A program made the position numbers and the translations under genes. The notes under the pieces are model-generated. The model saw only the letters and a program-made list of their open reading frames with translations, was not told the DNA's origin and ran no database searches. From Actinoplanes lobatus (GTDB taxonomy: Bacteria; Actinomycetota; Actinomycetes; Mycobacteriales; Micromonosporaceae): a stretch of DNA of 64,000 bases. The stretch spans positions 3,539,001 to 3,603,000 of the forward strand of contig NZ_JACHNC010000001.1 of assembly GCF_014205215.1 (NCBI RefSeq), in the 5' to 3' direction. Below are positions 30,991 through 39,133 of this stretch, piece after piece (position 1 is the stretch's first letter; each line of letters begins with the position of its first letter).

Positions 30991-32376
30991 CAGATTCCTC
31001 CGTGGAGACTCCGGCCTTCAGGCCGGAGAGGAAACGGAACCCCTGCGGAGCAGGTCAGGGACAGCCCATTCGCCGTCAAGGCGGATGGGCGTCTACCCAC
31101 GGACCGTCCGCGAGGGTGGTTCCACATAGGTGTGTTAGCTTGTGAGCCGTGTCCGAACGTGCTGTGAAGCGGGCTTTCAAGTTCCGCTTCCACCCGACTC
31201 CGGAGCAGGCCGACCTGCTGAACCGGACGTTCGGGTGTGTGCGCAAGGTGTACAACCTGGCCCTGGAGGCCCGCACCACCGCCTGGTATCAGCGCCGGGA
31301 GCGGGTCAACTACAACGCCACCAGCGCCATGCTGACGGCGTGGAAGAAGACCGAGGAACTCGCGTTCCTCAACGAGGTCTCCGCCGTGCCGCTGCAGCAG
31401 GGCCTGCGGCATCTGCAAGGTGCGTTCGCCGCGTTCTGGGAGAAACGGGCCCGGTATCCGCGGTTCAAGTCCAAACACAAGTCGCGGGCCTCGGCCGAGT
31501 TCACCCCGTCCGCGTTCCGCTGGAACAACGGCGAACTGACCCTGGCCAAGACGGCCACCCCGCTGGACATTGTCTGGTCGAGGCCACTGCCCGAAGGGCA
31601 GTCGCCGTCGACCGTGACCGTGTCCCGCGACAGCGCCGGCCGCTGGTTCGTGTCCCTGCTCTGCCAGGACACGATCGAACCCCTCCCGACCGTCGAGAAC
31701 GCGGTCGGGATCGACGCCGGACTCGACCACCTGATCACCCTGTCCACCGGCGAGAAGATCACCAATCCCCGTCACGAACGCGCCGACCGTGAGCGGCTGG
31801 CCCGCGCCCAGCGGGAACTGGCCCGTAAAGAAAAGGGCTCCAGGAACCGGGACAAGGCCCGGCTGAAGGTCGCCCGCATCCACGCCCGCATCAGCGACCG
31901 GCGCCGCGACCACCTGCACAAACTGACCACTCGGCTCGTGCGTGAGACCCAAACGCTCGTGATCGAGGACCTGACCGTGCGCAACATGGTCAAGAACCAC
32001 ACCCTGGCCCGCGCCATCAGTGACGCGGCCTGGACCACCTTCCGCGAACAGTTGACCTACAAATGCCAGTGGTACGGCCGGAACCTGGTCGTGATCGACC
32101 GCTGGTACCCGTCGTCCAAGGTCTGCTCGGCCTGCGGGCACCTCACCGAGAAAATGCCGCTCAACGTGCGGTCGTGGACCTGCCCCTGCGGGGCCGCCCA
32201 CGACCGTGACGTCAACGCGGCACGCAACATCCTGGCCGCCGGGCAGGCGGTGTCGGCCTATGGAGCTGGCGTAAGACCTCAACGGAAACCTCCGTCCGGG
32301 GCAGCAGGCTGAGAAGTAGGAAACCCGGTGGGCGACCACCGGAATCCCCGTCCCTTCAGGGCGGGGAGGATGTCAA
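30991..32376 (+). mobile_element. IS200/IS605-family tnpB-only element, copy 2
   Basis: 1386 bp, apparently identical to copies 1 and 3. It splits an ATGA overlap. Empty-site reconstruction gives ...CAG CGA TGA with the downstream ATGA start. After insertion the upstream frame reads CAG CGT TGA, the last bases coming from the element, so Arg and stop are kept. The downstream gene keeps its ATG and gains the element's GGAGGA. Confidence 0.9.
31149..32312 (+). CDS. tnpB: TnpB RNA-guided nuclease, copy 2
   Basis: Same 387 residues as copy 1, with D189, E273 and D354 and the four zinc-finger cysteines all intact. Identity of the three proteins and their shadow frames implies very recent duplication. 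Confidence 0.92.
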   Translation: MSERAVKRAFKFRFHPTPEQADLLNRTFGCVRKVYNLALEARTTAWYQRRERVNYNATSAMLTAWKKTEELAFLNEVSAVPLQQGLRHLQGAFAAFWEKRARYPRFKSKHKSRASAEFTPSAFRWNNGELTLAKTATPLDIVWSRPLPEGQSPSTVTVSRDSAGRWFVSLLCQDTIEPLPTVENAVGIDAGLDHLITLSTGEKITNPRHERADRERLARAQRELARKEKGSRNRDKARLKVARIHARISDRRRDHLHKLTTRLVRETQTLVIEDLTVRNMVKNHTLARAISDAAWTTFREQLTYKCQWYGRNLVVIDRWYPSSKVCSACGHLTEKMPLNVRSWTCPCGAAHDRDVNAARNILAAGQAVSAYGAGVRPQRKPPSGAAG

Positions 32377-32392
32377 CGCTGCCCCTCCCCCA
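32238..32392 (+). ncRNA. Putative omega RNA of copy 2
   Basis: Same right-end scaffold; the guide would start at 32377 (CGCTGCCCCTCCCC). 5' limit uncertain. Confidence 0.45.
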
Positions 32393-32540
32393 TGGTCGGG
32401 GTGAGCGGTGCGGCGATCCGGGTCGGCCCGTGCCAGATCAGGCGCAGCCCGTCCACCTGCTCCGCGGAGAGCGGCGGGGCCGCGGCGACGAGGCGGCCGA
32501 TGTGGGCCAGGATCCTCGGGTCCTGTGTGATGTCGTTCAT
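32373..32540 (-). CDS. 55-residue phage protein between Sak4-like gene and TnpB copy 2
   Basis: ATG at 32540 overlaps the stop of the Sak4-like gene (ATGA). The peptide opens MNDITQDPRILAHIGRLVAA and ends TMGEGQR. The final Arg wobble base and the stop codon now come from TnpB copy 2 (CGT TGA instead of CGA TGA), so the protein is unchanged. Function unknown. Confidence 0.7.
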   Translation of the reverse strand: MNDITQDPRILAHIGRLVAAAPPLSAEQVDGLRLIWHGPTRIAAPLTPTMGEGQR

Positions 32541-33586
32541 CGCGCACCCGCCCCGACCGGCTCCTGCTGCTGGAGGTAGCTCTCCAGCTTCGCGATCACC
32601 TGGTTGACCTCGGCGGCGGTCAGCTCCTTGGTCTGGTCGACCTCACGCTTGACCACGTCGGCGATGTAGGCCATGCCCTGTTCGCGGCTGGAGATCTCCG
32701 CCCGCTGGAACAGGCCGAACATCTGGTTGAGCTGGTCCTTGGAGGCGAACTCCACCTCCGGTTCGGCGGGCTGTGTCTCGACCAGGTCCCGCACGTGTGC
32801 CGTGCCCGGGTCGCACTTCAACGCGTCGAAGACGATGCCCTCGATCGACCAGTCGGCGGCCAGCTTGAACGGGTCGTCGTAGCCGGGCCGGATCCCGGTG
32901 TGCACCGACCGCAGCCCGACCACGAGACCCGGCTCGGACCGGTCGAGGCGGATCCAGCACGACACGTCGAACCCGAGCGTCTTGTGGCCCTCGACCCGGT
33001 ACTCGCGTTTGCGCTCGATCGGCTTGCCGTTGTCGTCCAGGGCGGCGACGTCCTTGCCCCGGGCGGTGATCAGCACGATGCCGGGGAAGGTCATCAGGAT
33101 CGTCATGAGCTTGCGGTGGCGGGCGTTGGCCTCGTTCCACAGGTCCATGGAGATGGTGGGCTCTTCGTCGGCGGCGAGCCGGGCCTTGCCGTACTTCTGG
33201 GCCTTGGCGTTGTGCCGCTGGCGGGCCTTGTCGGAGGCCCAGTCCTTGTGGAGGTCCCACTCGGCGGTCATCGAGTCGATCGTCAGCACGACGGGCGGCT
33301 GGCCGGCATCGGCGGCGTGCTGAGCCTCGTCGCGGACCGCGGTGACCGCGCCGAGGATCGAAGCCCAGGTGCCGTCGTGCTCGACGACGAGGTAGTTGGC
33401 GCCGGGGATGGCGCCGTACTCGTCGGCGGAGCCTTCGCCGAGGTCGATCCAGTACATCTGGCCGATGCGGCTGCTGGTGGAGAACTGGGCGCAGGCCCAG
33501 GACTTGCCGCTCTTCTCGCCGCCCTCGATGAGGATGAGGGGCCAGGGGACGCGGCCGGTCGGCTTGCGGGTCTTGAGCGCGGTCAT
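32537..33586 (-). CDS. Sak4-like RecA-core ATPase (phage recombination)
   Basis: 349 residues. Walker A EGGEKSGKSWA near residue 22, Walker B-like VVLTIDSMTAEWD at ~100, and sensor region IVLITARGKDV near 170. The C-terminal ~80 residues are a separate helical domain (FGLFQRAEISSREQGMAYIADVV). Sak4-type proteins are ssDNA-dependent ATPases that work with SSB in annealing recombination. The start ATG abuts copy 3, whose end provides the ribosome binding site. Confidence 0.75.
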   Translation of the reverse strand: MTALKTRKPTGRVPWPLILIEGGEKSGKSWACAQFSTSSRIGQMYWIDLGEGSADEYGAIPGANYLVVEHDGTWASILGAVTAVRDEAQHAADAGQPPVVLTIDSMTAEWDLHKDWASDKARQRHNAKAQKYGKARLAADEEPTISMDLWNEANARHRKLMTILMTFPGIVLITARGKDVAALDDNGKPIERKREYRVEGHKTLGFDVSCWIRLDRSEPGLVVGLRSVHTGIRPGYDDPFKLAADWSIEGIVFDALKCDPGTAHVRDLVETQPAEPEVEFASKDQLNQMFGLFQRAEISSREQGMAYIADVVKREVDQTKELTAAEVNQVIAKLESYLQQQEPVGAGAR

Positions 33587-34972
33587 CAGATTCCTCCGTG
33601 GAGACTCCGGCCTTCAGGCCGGAGAGGAAACGGAACCCCTGCGGAGCAGGTCAGGGACAGCCCATTCGCCGTCAAGGCGGATGGGCGTCTACCCACGGAC
33701 CGTCCGCGAGGGTGGTTCCACATAGGTGTGTTAGCTTGTGAGCCGTGTCCGAACGTGCTGTGAAGCGGGCTTTCAAGTTCCGCTTCCACCCGACTCCGGA
33801 GCAGGCCGACCTGCTGAACCGGACGTTCGGGTGTGTGCGCAAGGTGTACAACCTGGCCCTGGAGGCCCGCACCACCGCCTGGTATCAGCGCCGGGAGCGG
33901 GTCAACTACAACGCCACCAGCGCCATGCTGACGGCGTGGAAGAAGACCGAGGAACTCGCGTTCCTCAACGAGGTCTCCGCCGTGCCGCTGCAGCAGGGCC
34001 TGCGGCATCTGCAAGGTGCGTTCGCCGCGTTCTGGGAGAAACGGGCCCGGTATCCGCGGTTCAAGTCCAAACACAAGTCGCGGGCCTCGGCCGAGTTCAC
34101 CCCGTCCGCGTTCCGCTGGAACAACGGCGAACTGACCCTGGCCAAGACGGCCACCCCGCTGGACATTGTCTGGTCGAGGCCACTGCCCGAAGGGCAGTCG
34201 CCGTCGACCGTGACCGTGTCCCGCGACAGCGCCGGCCGCTGGTTCGTGTCCCTGCTCTGCCAGGACACGATCGAACCCCTCCCGACCGTCGAGAACGCGG
34301 TCGGGATCGACGCCGGACTCGACCACCTGATCACCCTGTCCACCGGCGAGAAGATCACCAATCCCCGTCACGAACGCGCCGACCGTGAGCGGCTGGCCCG
34401 CGCCCAGCGGGAACTGGCCCGTAAAGAAAAGGGCTCCAGGAACCGGGACAAGGCCCGGCTGAAGGTCGCCCGCATCCACGCCCGCATCAGCGACCGGCGC
34501 CGCGACCACCTGCACAAACTGACCACTCGGCTCGTGCGTGAGACCCAAACGCTCGTGATCGAGGACCTGACCGTGCGCAACATGGTCAAGAACCACACCC
34601 TGGCCCGCGCCATCAGTGACGCGGCCTGGACCACCTTCCGCGAACAGTTGACCTACAAATGCCAGTGGTACGGCCGGAACCTGGTCGTGATCGACCGCTG
34701 GTACCCGTCGTCCAAGGTCTGCTCGGCCTGCGGGCACCTCACCGAGAAAATGCCGCTCAACGTGCGGTCGTGGACCTGCCCCTGCGGGGCCGCCCACGAC
34801 CGTGACGTCAACGCGGCACGCAACATCCTGGCCGCCGGGCAGGCGGTGTCGGCCTATGGAGCTGGCGTAAGACCTCAACGGAAACCTCCGTCCGGGGCAG
34901 CAGGCTGAGAAGTAGGAAACCCGGTGGGCGACCACCGGAATCCCCGTCCCTTCAGGGCGGGGAGGATGTCAA
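33587..34972 (+). mobile_element. IS200/IS605-family tnpB-only element, copy 3
   Basis: 1386 bp, same ends and orientation as the others. Target is again TCAT at an ATGA overlap: the empty site reads CAG CCC CGA TGA for the upstream gene and ATGACC for the Sak4-like gene. With the element, the upstream frame is CAG CCC CGT TGA, unchanged at protein level. Confidence 0.9.
33745..34908 (+). CDS. tnpB: TnpB RNA-guided nuclease, copy 3
   Basis: 387 residues identical to the other two copies; all RuvC and zinc-finger residues are present. GTG start. Confidence 0.92.
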   Translation: MSERAVKRAFKFRFHPTPEQADLLNRTFGCVRKVYNLALEARTTAWYQRRERVNYNATSAMLTAWKKTEELAFLNEVSAVPLQQGLRHLQGAFAAFWEKRARYPRFKSKHKSRASAEFTPSAFRWNNGELTLAKTATPLDIVWSRPLPEGQSPSTVTVSRDSAGRWFVSLLCQDTIEPLPTVENAVGIDAGLDHLITLSTGEKITNPRHERADRERLARAQRELARKEKGSRNRDKARLKVARIHARISDRRRDHLHKLTTRLVRETQTLVIEDLTVRNMVKNHTLARAISDAAWTTFREQLTYKCQWYGRNLVVIDRWYPSSKVCSACGHLTEKMPLNVRSWTCPCGAAHDRDVNAARNILAAGQAVSAYGAGVRPQRKPPSGAAG

Positions 34973-34988
34973 CGGGGCTGCCCCTTCG
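34834..34988 (+). ncRNA. Putative omega RNA of copy 3
   Basis: Guide would start at 34973 (CGGGGCTGCCCCTTCG). 5' limit uncertain. Confidence 0.45.
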
Positions 34989-35175
34989 AGTCGTCGGCGT
35001 TGGCGGGGTCGGTGGCGGGGCCGCGCAGGAACTCCTCCCAGATGGCACGGAGCCGCTGGGAGGCCGGGGTGGCCGGCCACTCGGTGATCTGGGGCGGGAT
35101 GCCGGAGCAGCCGCAGAGGTCGCTGAGCAGCGCGCCGCAGCAGGCCCGGACGGGCACGGTGTGGACGGTGGTCAC
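34969..35175 (-). CDS. Small Cys-rich phage protein
   Basis: 68 residues, GTG start overlapping the sigma factor stop. RACCGALLSDLCGCSG near the start, then a helix (QRLRAIWEEFLRG). Its stop codon is supplied by TnpB copy 3. Confidence 0.65.
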   Translation of the reverse strand: MTTVHTVPVRACCGALLSDLCGCSGIPPQITEWPATPASQRLRAIWEEFLRGPATDPANADDSKGQPR

Positions 35176-35774
35176 AGCCAGTCCTCCACATCCAGGCGCT
35201 GGGCCAGGTTGCGGGTCGCCCGGTAGGTCGCGGCCTTGACCGCGCCCTCGGCGATGCCCATCTCCCGGGCCGTCTCGACGACCGACAAGCCCCGGAAGTA
35301 CCGCAGGATGAGCACGGTCTGCTGCTGGTCAGTGAGGTACAGCAGTGCCGCCGCGAGGTCCTGACTCCGCAGCGCCGCGAGGACCGGCTCGTCCGCCGCC
35401 GGCACCGGATCTAGAAGGTCGAACGCACCGTTCTCGAACGGGCTGGTGACGGCGCCGGACGGCCGGCTCAACCTGGTCGACAACCGCTTGAAGTGGTCGG
35501 CGACCAGGTTTCGGGCGATCGTGAAGAGCCACGCCCCGATCGCCTTGTCACGGCACTCGAACTGCGTGCCCAACTGGGCGAACGCCTTGCAGAACGTGTC
35601 CTGCGCGAGGTCCTCGGCGAGCTGCCGGTCCAGCACCCGACGGGACGCGAACCGGAAGACCAGCGGGTAGTGGATGCGGTAGATCTCCGCAAACGCCTCC
35701 CGGTCACCGGCCTGGTGTCGGCGCACCAGGTCGAGGCCGTCCTCGACGGAGGGCTGCATCGTGGGGGCGGTCAT
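35172..35774 (-). CDS. ECF-type RNA polymerase sigma factor
   Basis: 200 residues from the ATG at 35774 (ATGA overlap). Region 2 is clear (FAEIYRIHYPLVFRFASRRV, LAEDLAQDTFCKAFAQL, WLFTIARNLVADHFKR) and so is region 4 (YLTDQQQTVLILRYFRGLSVVETAREMG, then AVKAATYRATRNLAQRL). Region 1.1 and region 3 are missing, as in ECF factors. It lies early in the leftward operon, so it could redirect host polymerase to later phage promoters. No anti-sigma gene is recognisable, but the two membrane proteins upstream may be relevant. Confidence 0.85.
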   Translation of the reverse strand: MTAPTMQPSVEDGLDLVRRHQAGDREAFAEIYRIHYPLVFRFASRRVLDRQLAEDLAQDTFCKAFAQLGTQFECRDKAIGAWLFTIARNLVADHFKRLSTRLSRPSGAVTSPFENGAFDLLDPVPAADEPVLAALRSQDLAAALLYLTDQQQTVLILRYFRGLSVVETAREMGIAEGAVKAATYRATRNLAQRLDVEDWL

Positions 35775-35902
35775 GAGGCCCTCCGGGGGCGCGGGATCCG
35801 GGCGAGGGCGGTGGCCTGCTCGCGCTGTTCCATCACCAGCTCGTAGGCCGCGTAGGCGAAACAGGAGAGGGAGATCAGGGCCATGAGCAGCTCGAACGTC
35901 AT
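35771..35902 (-). CDS. 43-residue membrane protein upstream of the sigma factor
   Basis: ATG at 35902; one hydrophobic segment (MTFELLMALISLSCFAYAAY) and a basic tail (ARIPRPRRAS). ATGA overlaps on both sides. Confidence 0.55.
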   Translation of the reverse strand: MTFELLMALISLSCFAYAAYELVMEQREQATALARIPRPRRAS

Positions 35903-36279
35903 CGGGATCCGCCTTCTTTGCGGCGCGGGTCCAGCGGCAGCCAGAGGACGCGGGTCTGCTGCATCGCCCTGAGCCGGTCGGCGCCGACCGGCGGCATCCA
36001 GTCGGCCGGGACCAGCTCGACGCTGTCCTCGTGGTGCCGTCCGGCAGGCTTGGCCGGCACGAACGCCGGGAACGGGTGCGGCTGCGGCTGCGGCACGACG
36101 GTCGGCGTGTGCGGGTCGCAGGCGGGCGGCAGCGGCTCGGTGCTCTCCGAGACACCCGGGTGCTCCGGGCCGAGCTGCCGCTGCCTGGACGTCGCGACCC
36201 CGGCGACGACCAGGACGATGGCGACGAGGATGGCGGGGATGAGGACGATCGCGGCGGCGACCATGTGCTGGCGTGTCAC
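35899..36279 (-). CDS. Single-span membrane protein with proline-rich domain
   Basis: 126 residues from a GTG overlapping the upstream stop. A strong N-terminal transmembrane segment (MVAAAIVLIPAILVAIVLVV) precedes a Pro/His-rich part (PTVVPQPQPHPFPAF) and a C-terminal domain with RVLWLPLDPRRKEGG. Function unknown. Confidence 0.6.
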   Translation of the reverse strand: MTRQHMVAAAIVLIPAILVAIVLVVAGVATSRQRQLGPEHPGVSESTEPLPPACDPHTPTVVPQPQPHPFPAFVPAKPAGRHHEDSVELVPADWMPPVGADRLRAMQQTRVLWLPLDPRRKEGGSR

Positions 36280-36707
36280 TGGGTGTCTCCGTCCTGCTCG
36301 TGCGGTGGTGTGACGGCCGGAGCGGCGAAGCGGGCGTCCCATTGGGAGACCCAGGCGGCCCGTTCGATGTCGGCCTGGCGCTGGCGCCGGCTGCGGTTCG
36401 GGTGCGGCTTCATCAGGAGGGACTCCTGCTCGGCCGAGGCCTGGCGCAGCTCGTTGCGCCAGCGGAGGCCCTCGTCGACCTGAGCGCGCAGCTCGGCGAC
36501 CGTGGCGACGGCCGACTCCAGCTCGGCGATCGCGGTGTCCCGCTCGGCGGCCGCGATCGCCAGCTCCCTGCGGAGCTGCTGCTTGCGGTTACGCAGGAGC
36601 CCGTTGGCGGTGTCGCCGCGGTCGGCGCGGCGCCGGTGGAATCGCAGCCGGAGGTGGACGACGACCAGGGCCAGGACTGCGGCGACGGCGATGGCCTCGG
36701 CGATCAC
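36276..36707 (-). CDS. Membrane-anchored coiled-coil protein
   Basis: 143 residues, GTG start. N-terminal transmembrane helix (IAEAIAVAAVLALVVVHLRL), then a long basic/acidic coiled coil (AERDTAIAELESAVATVAEL). Topology and fold resemble spanin or exclusion-type phage proteins only in outline. Confidence 0.6.
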   Translation of the reverse strand: MIAEAIAVAAVLALVVVHLRLRFHRRRADRGDTANGLLRNRKQQLRRELAIAAAERDTAIAELESAVATVAELRAQVDEGLRWRNELRQASAEQESLLMKPHPNRSRRQRQADIERAAWVSQWDARFAAPAVTPPHEQDGDTQ

Positions 36708-37387
36708 CGGGCACCCCCGGCCAGCTTGGCCTCCAGCTCAGCGATCCGAGCGAGCAGGATCGTCTCGCCGGGGTCCGGGATGCTCGCGAACACCTCGGCC
36801 TTAAGCCCGGCCGTCTCGGTGCTGGACTGGTGACGCCAGCCGGCGCCCACCTGTACCGGCTTGCCCGGAGCGCCGAACAGGTGCAGCCCGAGCTGGTCGG
36901 CGTTAGCGATGGCCTCGGCCTGCTCGAACACCCCGGCGACGAAGTGGAAGCTCAGCCGGGTGTATTTGGTCAGCGGACCGGTGTAGACGGCGAGCTTGTC
37001 GGCCAGGTCGTGGAGCGTGGCGGCCAGCTCGGTGCCGCGGTTCCAGTCGCCCTGGTTGGCGAGCGCCCCGTTCAGGCCGGCGGCCATCGCCTGAGCAGCC
37101 TGGAGCTGCCGGTCGATGTGGTCGGTCTCGCCGAGGTCGTCGACCATCTCGAGCTGCCACTCGGCGGCGATGTGCCCCTCCTCGGAGCTGCCGGGCAGAC
37201 GCCACACGCCGTCCTCGGCACCGGGGGTCTGCGGGACCGGCAGGGCGGACAGACAGCGGATGCTGACCCGAACGTTGCTCTCCGGCCCGTACTCGTCGAA
37301 GGCCTCGGCAACGGTGGTGATGTAGCCGTCCTCGTCGGCGAGGAACGCCTGCCAGAGGCTGGGGTTGGTCGGCGGCTCGTACTTCAT
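36704..37387 (-). CDS. Hypothetical early phage protein
   Basis: 227 residues, ATG start. Mixed alpha/beta; contains GHIAAEWQLEMVDDLGETDH and a C-terminal leucine-rich helix (ILLARIAELEAKLAGG). First large gene of the early chain. No family recognised. Confidence 0.6.
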   Translation of the reverse strand: MKYEPPTNPSLWQAFLADEDGYITTVAEAFDEYGPESNVRVSIRCLSALPVPQTPGAEDGVWRLPGSSEEGHIAAEWQLEMVDDLGETDHIDRQLQAAQAMAAGLNGALANQGDWNRGTELAATLHDLADKLAVYTGPLTKYTRLSFHFVAGVFEQAEAIANADQLGLHLFGAPGKPVQVGAGWRHQSSTETAGLKAEVFASIPDPGETILLARIAELEAKLAGGAR

Positions 37388-37462
37388 GTGGTACTCCTTG
37401 GGGTGTCTGGGCGGTCCCGCGTGCCGGAGAAGCGAGGCGGGGCCGCTCGGGTGTTTGCGCTG

Positions 37463-37708
37463 CTAGACGCGGTTGCGTGCCCGGGACTGGGCCGAGCGCA
37501 GAGCCATCCGCTGGTAGTGCGCCTTCCGGAGGTTCTCGGCGGCGACAGCACGGGCCTGCGGGTCAGTGATCTCGGCAGGGACCTGCGTCTCGAACCGGTC
37601 GTGCAGCGCCTTACGGGCCGCCTCGGTCCGCGCCGTCCGGTCGACGGTCTTCCCCCAGCTGGTGTTCGCGGCGATCCGGGCCCTCAGGGTCCGTTCGGCC
37701 GGCGTCAC
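37463..37708 (-). CDS. Actinobacterial basic helical protein
   Basis: 81 residues from the GTG at 37708. The opening TPAERTLRARIAANTSWGKT, then AARKALHDRFE and NLRKAHYQRMALRSAQ match a protein widely found in actinobacteria and their phages. An ATG at 37762 would add 18 residues but runs into operator repeats, so the GTG is preferred. Confidence 0.6.
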   Translation of the reverse strand: MTPAERTLRARIAANTSWGKTVDRTARTEAARKALHDRFETQVPAEITDPQARAVAAENLRKAHYQRMALRSAQSRARNRV

Positions 37709-37762
37709 CAGGCACCAGCCCGCTGGAGCCGTCGCGCTTCCGGGGAATTCACACGCGCCCAC

Positions 37763-37806
37763 CGCATGCGTACTCCACGCGTACTTTGTGCCTGATTCTG
37801 CGTACT
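37763..37806. promoter_or_regulatory. GCGTACT repeats upstream of the early operon
   Basis: Three GCGTACT copies within ~40 bases, the same core as the operators in the main switch region. Probably lets the repressor or Cro-like protein control the first early promoter. Confidence 0.55.
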
Positions 37807-37813
37807 GATTGCG

Positions 37814-38071
37814 CTAGTCGGCGGCACGTACGGCCTCCTGGCTGCGCATCAGGTTGGCGCTGGTCGTGCCCAAGGCCGCAGCGATCCGGCGCAAGAGCGG
37901 AGCACCGCAGCTGCGGCGGCCGCGCTCGATGTCGGAGATGTGCTGCTTGCTGGTGGCGGCGCGCTCGCCGAGCATCGCGCCAGTCAGGCCGGCTTCCACG
38001 CGGAGGCGACGAATGCGTACGCCGTCCACGCCGCCGGGAACCCGGTAGGACCTGGGTGCCGTGTCGGTCAT
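37814..38071 (-). CDS. Cro-like XRE-family regulator
   Basis: 85 residues, ATG start. One complete XRE helix-turn-helix: RIRRLRVEAGLTGAMLGER then TSKQHISDIERGRR. Divergent from the plus-strand repressor, the classic lysis/lysogeny switch layout. A Cro-like role is inferred from direction: it is transcribed with the early genes. Confidence 0.8.
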   Translation of the reverse strand: MTDTAPRSYRVPGGVDGVRIRRLRVEAGLTGAMLGERAATSKQHISDIERGRRSCGAPLLRRIAAALGTTSANLMRSQEAVRAAD

Positions 38072-38220
38072 GACCTAGATACTTGCGTACAGCCGCGTAC
38101 TACGCAAGCTTGTACGCAGAAAAGTACGCTCAGGAATGTCACGAGATACGCAAGTATTGGCCCAGGCTCATTCATGTTTGATGTTGCGTACTTGCGCGTA
38201 CCTTGCCCTACGCTGGAGCC
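38072..38220. promoter_or_regulatory. Switch operators and divergent promoters
   Basis: ATACTTGCGTA at 38079-38089 and its exact inverse TACGCAAGTAT at 38147-38157, plus TACGCAAG at 38101, TTGTACGC near 38110, and TTGCGTACTTGCG near 38184. The region is unusually AT-rich for this genome. These look like shared sites for two regulators. Confidence 0.75.
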
Positions 38221-38661
38221 ATGACCGATCTCGCGCCCACCGAGCTCGGCCAACTGCTCGAAGATGCACGCCGACAAACAGACGGCACCGGCATCACCCT
38301 CCGAGAAGCCGGCAAGCGCGCCGGCTTCTCGGAAGGACGCTGGCGCCAACTCGTACGCCTGGGCCGCGGCCCAGGCGGAACCGTCGTCGCAGCAGCCCTA
38401 GCAGTTGGAGCCGAGCCCGCCAAAGCACTCGCCGCAGCAGGCCACCCCAACGACCCTGAGGCAGTTCAGGCGTTCACCGAGGAAGCGCGACGGCCGAAGC
38501 GTGCCGGAACAGCCGTGTCGGGCCTGGCGGAAGAGATCGAGCGGATCAGGGCACTGCCACTGCCGGCTGGCGAGAAGCTTCGGGCCGCGCAGGGAGTGAT
38601 CGCACTCTTCGAGGACCTCGCCCGAGAGCGCCACGACGAGACGGCCGAGAGTGGGCAGTGA
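38221..38661 (+). CDS. Immunity repressor
   Basis: 146 residues from the ATG at 38221. The HTH region (GITLREAGKRAGFSEGRWRQLVR) is followed by an extended segment and a C-terminal helix (LAEEIERIRALPLPAGEKLRAAQG) that probably dimerises. It is the only gene of the switch on the plus strand, so it would be expressed in the lysogen and hold early genes off through the TTGCGTA sites. No self-cleavage motif is seen. Confidence 0.75.
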   Translation: MTDLAPTELGQLLEDARRQTDGTGITLREAGKRAGFSEGRWRQLVRLGRGPGGTVVAAALAVGAEPAKALAAAGHPNDPEAVQAFTEEARRPKRAGTAVSGLAEEIERIRALPLPAGEKLRAAQGVIALFEDLARERHDETAESGQ

Positions 38662-38764
38662 AGAGCCCACTCTGTACAGCAAGGGATTGTTTCTACAGGC
38701 GGATCCGCGACCCCGCGTATATGCTGGTCAGGGGATTTGTAGTACAGCGCTTAGACCGGTGGTC

Positions 38765-38808
38765 CTCATAATCCCTCGGTCGCGGGTTCGAGTCCCGCCC
38801 GGCCCACC
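38765..38808 (+). other. Attachment site: tRNA-Met 3' half
   Basis: CTCATAAT (anticodon CAT region), the ...CGGTC variable part, the T arm with GGTTCGAGTCC, and the CCCACC end of a tRNA-Met. The 5' half is missing. The first 37 bases repeat exactly at 45464. This marks the right end of the prophage. Confidence 0.85.
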
Positions 38809-38815
38809 TTTCCGA

Positions 38816-39058
38816 CCTGCTTCTTCGCAGGCGGCCGGACCGCGTCGAAGGCCGGTCCGGCGTGGTCGGTCCGCAAATAGTCCGCACTACGGCCGGTTAC
38901 CGCCTGGTCGAGGCGGTCCGCGACCGCATCGAGGTCGTCCTCGAAGAGGTCCGCATAGACGTCCAGGGTCATCGCCGCTGAGGCGTGGCCCAGCATTCGC
39001 TGGACCGCTTTGACGTTCGCGCCCTCCGCTACGGCCAGGCTGGCGACGAGGGCGACGC
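38816..39058 (-). pseudogene. Tyrosine integrase, C-terminal fragment
   Basis: Encodes ASLAVAEGANVKAVQRMLGH, then SAAMTLDVYADLF, the last third of a phage-type integrase with the LGH motif and the DVY nucleophile. The conserved LRHTAAS that should precede it is absent here but present in the fragment at 45.5 kb. C-terminus points at the tRNA end, the usual arrangement. Confidence 0.8.
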
Positions 39059-39133
39059 TGGAGACCAGTTCGTCCAGCAGGCCCGAGCCTGGTTCGACAG
39101 CATCTGGGACACCATCACCCACGAGTACACCCC

